Origin: Rotaria sp. Silwood1
Lineage: Eukaryota; Rotifera; Eurotatoria; Philodinida; Philodinidae
NCBI GenBank assembly: GCA_905250075.1
Contig: CAJNOP010000413.1
Location: forward strand, 119,934 to 183,933
Direction: 5' to 3'
Length of the DNA: 64,000 nucleotides
The notes under the pieces are model-generated. The model searched no databases, was not told the origin of the DNA, and saw only the letters and a program-made list of their open reading frames with translations. Of this stretch, positions 62,567-64,000 are shown in pieces. Position 1 is the first letter of the stretch; every line of letters begins with the position of its first letter. The translations under genes and the position numbers were made by a program.

Positions 62567-63704
62567 ATACATATCGGATATATTATTATTTAGATAGCTT
62601 GTAACTAGCATTTCGATTATTTTGCATTCTTTTCTTTTATAATCAACAATGTCAAAAGTTTTTTCCTGGATCAGGATTAATAGTGCAATTGTAAATTGTT
62701 TTCCAACTGTCTAAGGCTGACTAAATAATACTTAATTAACTAGCACTGAATGGGTGAAACATAATGTCTGATCTTTGGTATTTTTTGTTAATAAGAATAT
62801 GCAAAACATTTGACATTCCTTCTATGTTTTTCGTTTACTTTTAAGAAAATTTACAATTTAGATTGTTTAGCTTTCCAATGAAAATTTACGGAAGAGACAC
62901 CTGTTATTTATCAATCAAAAACATCGATTAGCTACTTGTGTTAATCCGTTAAACAATTTGAAGAACAGCATATTCATCTTTCTAACTCATGGTTATGCAC
63001 ATGATTTTTAAGCAAAAAGACTAATCGTTTGGATCTGAGGTACCCTTTACATGAGTACCAAGGCTAGAACGCAATATTCAGTGAATGGAGATAAATTTAA
63101 TAAGGAGTTGAGTTTTCACTGAGTGCTTTTGAGCAATTTTTTTTTCAATGAAATGTTTTAGACTTGTTGAAATGTAGTAATGCATTGTCATTGTCAATTA
63201 ATATAATGTTCAAGCTTCTGCATATCATACCTTGAAGAAATATTAATTTCAGATAACAAAAGTTTTTCTGCAGTTCTGTTGATTTTTTAGAGGAAATGTG
63301 AAGATAAAATAGATTTGTTTAAAATTTTATTGGCTTCTCTAGCATATTGAGCTTGTGCCGTCCTTGAATTGATTGCATATTCATGTGAAAAAAGTTGCTC
63401 AGAAAAAATATTGATAAGAAAAATTGTGTCTCATTTGCACCCAAAATTTTGAATTTTTCAGGTATATTGGGCGTGTTTTGTTAGAAATGACGTTTTAACG
63501 ACTTTTATGCATTAATTTAACGGAATTGAGCAGAAAAACGCATAAAAAAAGTGGAAAAAAATGAAAATGTTGAAAAATTCGACGAAAACACGAGTTTTTG
63601 TGCGTTTTTTGAAACAAACGAAAAACACGCACAAATTTCGACTAATAGTCGACATTTTAGTTCAAAAAACGTGAAAAATCCACATGTCTGTCTGCTTGGG
63701 TATG

Positions 63705-64000
63705 ACTATTATCATATGTAACACTTTGATGTCTAGTTTTAATCGATGCAAAAAAATATGATACTGACTTATCACTTAATTTAGTATTTTTGTTTAAAAT
63801 TTTCAAAATAATCATCTAATAACAACACTTTTTTTTTCTTCATGAAACTAAGAAGAGTGGTGTTCAGAATATATCAATTGAAGGCTAACATTAAAAACTG
63901 CTCAATATCTTTGTGTCATTTGATATCATTAATAATCCATACGTATAAAAAACCAACGTACTACGTCATCACATGTTGTCTTACTCATTTCTTATCTGAC
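63705..64000. other. non-coding end of window
   Basis: AT-rich sequence with no feature seen. Confidence 0.6.

Larger units (their letters stand above)
58380..63702. mobile_element. interval bounded by CCC[AG][AG]GCAGACA termini
   Basis: Left, TACCCGGGCAGACAAGCATG (from 58378). Right, complemented, TACCCAAGCAGACAGACATG (to 63704). They face each other like the two ends of a 5.3-kb element with TA duplications, and the terminus matches the MITE at 16120. Beyond about 25 bp the ends differ, and no transposase was found inside. This may be one element filled with later insertions, or two unrelated solo copies. Confidence 0.4.

Overview
The window reads as a bdelloid-rotifer-like metazoan nuclear contig. 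It is strongly AT-rich. Its genes are split by many short introns, often 45-70 bp, with canonical GT-AG ends. It carries numerous small non-autonomous DNA transposons and interstitial TGTGGG/CCCACA motifs. As I recall, that hexamer is the telomere unit reported for the bdelloid Adineta vaga. Species assignment is inference. A 100-base N gap lies at 1649-1748.

Layout. 1-4872 holds no gene I can support. 4873-6657 (+) is a three-exon ADP-ribosylglycohydrolase with a predicted signal peptide. 8296-9410 (-) is a small secreted, Gly/Tyr/Gln-rich protein. 9411-13444 is non-coding, with a decayed coding fragment near 12 kb and TGTGGG-type hairpins. 13445-28499 (-) is the main gene, a complete T-type (Cav3) voltage-gated calcium channel alpha-1 subunit. 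I resolved it into 25 in-frame exons plus one mutually exclusive alternative exon. 28500-38397 is about 10 kb of AT-rich spacer between the divergent Cav3 and Amt genes. 38398-40955 (+) is an Amt-family ammonium transporter of 11 exons with a possible frame-switching 25-nt microexon. 48866-49659 (+) is a single-Ig-domain, probably membrane-anchored protein. 54297-55277 (+) is an intron-containing linker histone H1. From 56.9 kb to the end there is a 173-bp satellite followed by transposon remnants.

The mobile fraction is all DNA-transposon derived and mostly non-autonomous. There are three hAT-type elements with 8-bp target duplications, a Mutator-like element with 200-bp inverted repeats and a perfect 9-bp duplication, and a TTAA-flanked piggyBac-like foldback. 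There is also a TA-flanked pogo/Tigger-like element that keeps only a DNA-binding domain, and a CCCAAGCAGAC-ended hairpin family. Three of these elements sit in Cav3 introns. I saw no retroelement coding sequence, tRNA, rRNA or CRISPR.

The genes are independent single-copy eukaryotic units, not an operon. The Cav3 and Amt genes share a large divergent intergenic region. The strongest points for a second look are the alternative domain II pore-loop exons of Cav3, the loss of the first pore histidine in the Amt protein, the recurrent G-arm/C-arm telomere-like hairpins, and the low-complexity subterminal repeats shared in style by the three hAT elements.
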